Origin: Dongia_A sp035695765
GTDB taxonomy: Bacteria > Pseudomonadota > Alphaproteobacteria > Dongiales > Dongiaceae
Length of the DNA stretch: 64,000 nucleotides
Reading direction: 5' to 3'
Assembly (NCBI GenBank): GCA_035695765.1
Contig: DASRRI010000030.1
Coordinates: 57,829 to 121,828 of the forward strand
The translations under genes were made by a program, and so were the position numbers. Positions within the stretch are counted from its first letter, which is position 1; the number at the start of each line of letters is the position of its first letter. Shown in pieces: positions 60,373 to 64,000 of the stretch. The notes under the pieces are model-generated. The model searched no databases. It was not told the DNA's origin and saw only the letters and a program-made list of their open reading frames with translations.

Positions 60373-61434
60373 TTGAACGACATCGGCCGCCGCACCGGCA
60401 AGCCGCCGACGATCCGCGATGTTGCGCAGCTTGCGCAGGTCGCGCCGGCGACGGTGTCCAACGTCCTCACCGGACGGCGCCCCGTCGCGGAAGATCGCAC
60501 GAAGCGCGTGCTGGCCGCTGTCGCGCAGCTCGGCTACCGGCCCAATCATCTCGCGGCCAGCCTGCGCCGGCAGGAAACACGCACCATCGGCATCGTCATT
60601 CCCGATCTGACCAACCCGTTCTTCGCGGCCCTGGTGCATCGCATCGAGGAGCTGGCCGCGGAGAGCGACTATCAGATCCTGCTCATGAGCAGCAACGAAG
60701 ACACCGAGCAGGAAGCGCACCGGGTCGAAGTCCTGCTGGCGCGGCAGACCGATGGCCTCATCATCTCCCCGGCGCGAGACGATCTCTCCGCCTTCGCCGC
60801 CAGCGCGGCCGACTTGCCGCCGACGGTCCTGGTCGATCGCGGGTTCGGATTGCCCGGCTTCGACACCGTCGCCGCAGACAATTACGACGCGGCCAAGCGT
60901 GGCTGCCAGCATCTGCTCTCCCTCGGCCATCGCGACATCGTGCTGGTGGTCAGCGACACCAGCCTTGCCAATATCAGCGACCGGATCGCCGGCTATCGAG
61001 ACGCCTTGAGCGAAGCTGGCGTGGCCGATCGGGCGCGCGTAATCGTCGGCGGGTTCAGCGTCGATGGCTGCCGCGGCGCGATCGAGCAGGAGCTGCGCCG
61101 CGCCGACCGCCCGACCGCCATCTTCTCTGCCGCCTATATCGCGACCCTGGGCGCGATCAAGGCGATCCGCGCCCTCGATCTGGCCTTCCCCGACAATGTC
61201 TCGCTGCTGAGCTTCGATGATTCCGACTGGATGATGGCGCTGCGCCCTTATGTAAGCGCGGTGGCGCAGCCGGTCGAAGAGATGGCCGCCGAATCCTGGC
61301 GGCTGCTGAAGCAACGGCTGACCGGCGAAGGCGGCGCACTCGCCCGCGTCCGGCTGCCCTGCTCCCTGCAGGTCAGGGAGTCCACCAGACCGCCATCAGC
61401 CGCGAAAGCGAAGCGGCGATTCGGTTCCATTTAA
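60373..61434 (+). CDS. LacI-family transcriptional regulator
   Basis: 353 residues, TTG start preceded by GGAGGC. N-terminal helix-turn-helix and hinge: TIRDVAQLAQVAPATVSNVLTGRRPVAEDRTKRVLAAVAQLGYRPNHLAASLR (from residue 13), then a periplasmic-binding-protein-like effector domain (TIGIVIPDLTNPFFAALVHRIEELA, ARQTDGLIISPA, VADNYDAAK-like AADNYDAAKRGCQHLLSLGHRDI, LLSFDDSDWM). Presumed repressor of the dehydrogenase/ABC genes and of the remote epimerase gene. Confidence 0.9.
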   Translation: MNDIGRRTGKPPTIRDVAQLAQVAPATVSNVLTGRRPVAEDRTKRVLAAVAQLGYRPNHLAASLRRQETRTIGIVIPDLTNPFFAALVHRIEELAAESDYQILLMSSNEDTEQEAHRVEVLLARQTDGLIISPARDDLSAFAASAADLPPTVLVDRGFGLPGFDTVAADNYDAAKRGCQHLLSLGHRDIVLVVSDTSLANISDRIAGYRDALSEAGVADRARVIVGGFSVDGCRGAIEQELRRADRPTAIFSAAYIATLGAIKAIRALDLAFPDNVSLLSFDDSDWMMALRPYVSAVAQPVEEMAAESWRLLKQRLTGEGGALARVRLPCSLQVRESTRPPSAAKAKRRFGSI

Positions 61435-61457
61435 ACAAGAACGAGCGGGAGGAGACC

Positions 61458-62450
61458 ATGCGCATCAGGACCATCTCGATTGGCGTCACATCGGCAGTGC
61501 TTGCCGCCGTAATCAGCACGTCCGCTATCAGTACGCCGGTGTGGGCTGCCGACAAGCCGGTGTTCGGCGTGCTGCTGAAGACTCTGTCCAACCCCTTCTG
61601 GAGCGCGATGGAACAGGGCATCAAGGACGGCACCAAGGAAGCGGACGTCGAATATTTCCTGCAGGCGGTCGAGTCCGACCAGGCAGCCGAGCCGCAGCTC
61701 AACACCTGCAACACGATGCTCGAGCGCAAGCCGACCGTGATGATCACCGCTGCTATCAATTCCACCATTCTGTTGCCGTGCCTGAAGCAGGCGACGGATA
61801 TGGGCATTCCGGTGATCGACCTCGACGCCAATCTTGATCACGACATCGCATCGAAGGCCGGCGTGAAGATCGCTTTCACCATCGGCTCCGACAATACCGC
61901 CGCCGGCGCCAAGGGGGCCGACTTCATGGCGGAGAAATTGAAGGGCCAGAAGGGTTCTATCCTGGTGATCGAGGGCCTCGCGGGCAATATTACCGGCCAG
62001 AAGCGCGCCAAGGGTTTCGCCGATGAGCTCGCGAAGGTAGCGCCGGACCTCAAGATCGTCGCCTCGCTGCCCGGCGATTGGGACCGCCAGAAAGCGGCCA
62101 ACATCGCCAACGACACCATGACCGCCAACCCGGACCTGCTCGGCATCTTCTGCGCCAACGACACGATGGCCCTGGGCGCAGTCGAATCCGTCTATGGCGC
62201 GGGCAAGGGCGGCAAGATCGTGATCATCGGAGTCGATGGCAACACTGACGCGGTGAAGGCGATCAAGGCCGGGCGCCTGACCGCCAGCGTGGCGCAGCTG
62301 CCGTATCTGGTCGGCAAGCAGGCGGTCGAAAAGGCCAAAGCGGTGCTCGACGGCCAGAAGGTCGACGAATACACCTATGTGCAGACCCTGGTCCTCACCA
62401 AGGAATTGATGGATGCGGGCACTGATCCAAACCTGCAATATGTAAAATAG
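61458..62450 (+). CDS. sugar ABC transporter substrate-binding protein (RbsB type)
   Basis: 330 residues with a signal peptide (SVLAAVISTSAISTPVWAADKP). Type I periplasmic binding protein: FGVLLKTLSNPFWSAMEQGIKDG, TDMGIPVIDLDANLDHDIAS, GSILVIEGLAGNITGQKRAKGF, GIFCANDTMALGAVESVYGAG and VIIGVDGNTDAVKAIKAGRLTASVAQLP. It captures a sugar in the periplasm. It is followed by a strong hairpin that may raise its transcript relative to the permease. Confidence 0.92.
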   Translation: MRIRTISIGVTSAVLAAVISTSAISTPVWAADKPVFGVLLKTLSNPFWSAMEQGIKDGTKEADVEYFLQAVESDQAAEPQLNTCNTMLERKPTVMITAAINSTILLPCLKQATDMGIPVIDLDANLDHDIASKAGVKIAFTIGSDNTAAGAKGADFMAEKLKGQKGSILVIEGLAGNITGQKRAKGFADELAKVAPDLKIVASLPGDWDRQKAANIANDTMTANPDLLGIFCANDTMALGAVESVYGAGKGGKIVIIGVDGNTDAVKAIKAGRLTASVAQLPYLVGKQAVEKAKAVLDGQKVDEYTYVQTLVLTKELMDAGTDPNLQYVK

Positions 62451-62461
62451 TCCGATGGTGC

Positions 62462-62492
62462 TCGCTCCGCCGGTGCGAAGCCGGCGGAGCGA
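62462..62492 (+). promoter_or_regulatory. intercistronic hairpin between binding-protein and permease genes
   Basis: A perfect 12-bp stem (62462-62473 with 62481-62492) around a 7-base loop; TTTT follows at 62500. Structures at this place in sugar ABC operons usually stabilise the upstream binding-protein mRNA or partially terminate transcription. Confidence 0.7.
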
Positions 62493-62514
62493 TGCCAGGT
62501 TTTAAGAGTAAGCA

Positions 62515-63504
62515 ATGGCGGCAAACGAATCATCGGCAACCGCGGCGCCCGCGCAATCCGCTTTGCGCGCAAGCCGTTTTTCCGTGCGGCTGGAATCCTT
62601 GCTGGTGCTGGCGATCCTGATCGTCGCGCTCTCGTTCCTGTCGCCCTATTTCCTCAGCGTCTCCAACTTCCTCAACATCCTGCTGGCGACCTCGGTCATC
62701 GGCGTGCTTGGCTTTGGCGCGACCTTTGTCATCGCGGCCGCCGGTATCGATCTGTCGCTCGGCTCGGTGCTCGCGCTGTCGGGCGTGGTCGGCGCGCTCA
62801 GCGTCAACGCCCTGAATTTGCCGTGGCCGGTCGCCATCATTGCCTGCCTCGCGGTCGGCGCGTTCTGCGGCCTCATCAATGGATTGCTCAACACCAAGGC
62901 AGGTATCCCCGCTTTCATTGTCACACTTGGCATGCTAGGCGTCGCGCGCGGGCTCGGCCTTGTTTTCACCAACGGCCAGCCGGTCTATGGCATGCCGGAC
63001 CCGATCATCTTCCTGGGACAAGGCCGTCCGTTCGGCGTGCCGATGCCGGTCTTTATCTTCCTTGCGGTCGCCATCGTCGCGCATTTCGTACTGGCCTTCA
63101 CGCGCTTCGGCAAATACGCGCAGGTGATCGGCGACAACGAGATGGCGGCACGCGCCATGGGCATCCGGGTCGAGCGCCACAGGATCGCGCTCTATGTCGT
63201 CTCGGGTTTCCTCGCCGGCCTCGCTGGCCTACTCTTCCTGGCGCGCGTTAATTCCGGCGATCCGACTGCCGGCCTCAATTACGAGTTGACAGCCATCACC
63301 GCCGCCATCCTCGGCGGCACCAACCTGTTCGGCGGGCGCGCGAGCGTGCTCGGCACCCTCATCGGCGCGCTGGTGATGGGCGTCCTGCAGAATGGGCTCA
63401 ACCTCCTCGCTGTCTCCTCCTTCTATCAGCAGATGGCGATCGGCGCTGTCCTGGTGCTGGCGGTCTGGCTGGATCAGGTCAACAGGGCGCGAGGTCAGCG
63501 ATGA
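62515..63504 (+). CDS. sugar ABC transporter permease (RbsC type)
   Basis: 329 residues, about 8-10 hydrophobic segments. VIAAAGIDLSLGSVLALSGVVGA, GLLNTKAGIPAFIVTLGMLGVARGL and ELTAITAAILGGTNLFGGRASVLGTLIGAL are conserved RbsC/XylH-family stretches. Forms the inner-membrane channel. Its stop overlaps the start of the ATP-binding protein gene by ATGA. Confidence 0.92.
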   Translation: MAANESSATAAPAQSALRASRFSVRLESLLVLAILIVALSFLSPYFLSVSNFLNILLATSVIGVLGFGATFVIAAAGIDLSLGSVLALSGVVGALSVNALNLPWPVAIIACLAVGAFCGLINGLLNTKAGIPAFIVTLGMLGVARGLGLVFTNGQPVYGMPDPIIFLGQGRPFGVPMPVFIFLAVAIVAHFVLAFTRFGKYAQVIGDNEMAARAMGIRVERHRIALYVVSGFLAGLAGLLFLARVNSGDPTAGLNYELTAITAAILGGTNLFGGRASVLGTLIGALVMGVLQNGLNLLAVSSFYQQMAIGAVLVLAVWLDQVNRARGQR

Positions 63505-64000
63505 GCCTGCTCGAACTCGACGGCATCAAGAAGCATTTCGGTCCGGTGCAGGTCCTGCTCGGCGTCGATCTCAGGATCCAGGCCGGAGAAGTGGTGGCAC
63601 TCGTGGGCGACAATGGGGCCGGCAAATCCACCCTGATGAAGATCATTACCGGCATCCACAAGCCGGACGGCGGCACCATCCATTTCGACGGCGCGGACAT
63701 CAGCGGCCATTCCCCCGGCGAGATCCGCGAGCGCGGCATCGAGATGATCTACCAAGACCTCGCCCTCGCCCGCATGCAGGATGTCGCCTCTAACATATTT
63801 CTCGGCCGCGAGCCTACCAAGAGCTTGCTCGGGACCCCGATTCGCATGATCGACCGCGCGCGCATCGAGGAGGAGGCGGAGGCGATGATCCGCAAGCTTG
63901 GCGCGCGCGTGCCCTCCGTGCGCCATCCGGTCGGCAAGCTGTCGGGCGGGCAGCAGCAATCGGTCGCCATCGCCCGCGCCCTCACCTTCAACCCCAAGCT
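63501..64000 (+). CDS. sugar ABC transporter ATP-binding protein (partial, runs off right edge)
   Basis: About 166 residues visible. LDGIKKHFGPVQVLLGVDLRI, Walker A GDNGAGKST (around 37-45), IEMIYQDLALARMQDVASNIFLGREP and the signature LSGGQQQSVAIARAL. The spacing matches RbsA-like proteins; Walker B and any second ATPase domain are beyond the window. It energises uptake through the preceding permease. Confidence 0.9.
   Translation, partial: MSLLELDGIKKHFGPVQVLLGVDLRIQAGEVVALVGDNGAGKSTLMKIITGIHKPDGGTIHFDGADISGHSPGEIRERGIEMIYQDLALARMQDVASNIFLGREPTKSLLGTPIRMIDRARIEEEAEAMIRKLGARVPSVRHPVGKLSGGQQQSVAIARALTFNPK

Overview
The window looks like a chromosome segment of an alphaproteobacterium. This rests on high G+C, dense ATGA/TGATG-coupled operons, an exosortase of the XrtD type, and the mix of aromatic-acid catabolism, LacI/RbsABC-type sugar uptake and a large exopolysaccharide locus. 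Genus cannot be told from the sequence. No rRNA, tRNA, CRISPR array, IS element or phage gene was recognised.

Region 1 (1-3.3 kb): the 5' part of a glycogen phosphorylase gene running off the left edge, a small EF-hand lipoprotein and an MFS transporter. Region 2 (3.4-18.4 kb): aromatic catabolism. A tightly coupled operon encodes a CatI/CatJ-type 3-oxoadipate CoA-transferase, a PcaF-type thiolase and a maleylacetate reductase. Facing it are a 2-aminobenzoate-CoA-ligase-like gene, a divergent MarR regulator with a KynB-like hydrolase, and an eight-gene operon headed by a two-domain 2-aminobenzoyl-CoA monooxygenase/reductase. That operon continues with an SDR, crotonase, acyl-CoA dehydrogenase, hotdog thioesterase, Rid protein and FadB-like protein. 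Together this reads as aerobic, CoA-bound degradation of anthranilate or a related aryl acid. Nearly the same operator-like sequence precedes marR and the monooxygenase operon.

Region 3 (18.4-20.7 kb): a sugar 3-epimerase gene and an ArsB/NhaD-type transporter. The promoter region carries LacI-type palindromes, one of which recurs about 38.5 kb away in front of the sugar-ABC cluster of region 5.

Region 4 (20.8-52.3 kb): a roughly 31-kb exopolysaccharide/exosortase locus. It holds ugd, uppS, a polyprenyl-phosphate sugar transferase, galE, a Wza-type export protein, an outer-membrane barrel, glycosyltransferases (GT2, GT4, GT25), two acyltransferases, an FkbM methyltransferase, an ExeA-like ATPase, a BY-kinase homologue lacking the Walker A lysine, a VPLPA-CTERM protein, VanZ, a PrsT-like TPR lipoprotein, a Wzy-like polymerase, a beta-helix protein, a Wzc-like chain-length protein and an XrtD-EpsI exosortase. 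The likely logic is lipid-linked sugar assembly, polymerisation, export through a Wza/barrel route, and anchoring or modification of at least one sorted surface protein. No flippase gene is visible.

Region 5 (52.5-64 kb): an Fsr-like efflux pump with a divergent AraC regulator, an MBL-fold hydrolase, a secreted S8 protease, a PhyH-type dioxygenase with a divergent LysR regulator, then a hydroxyacid dehydrogenase, a LacI regulator and RbsB/RbsC/RbsA-type ABC transporter genes, the last cut by the right edge.
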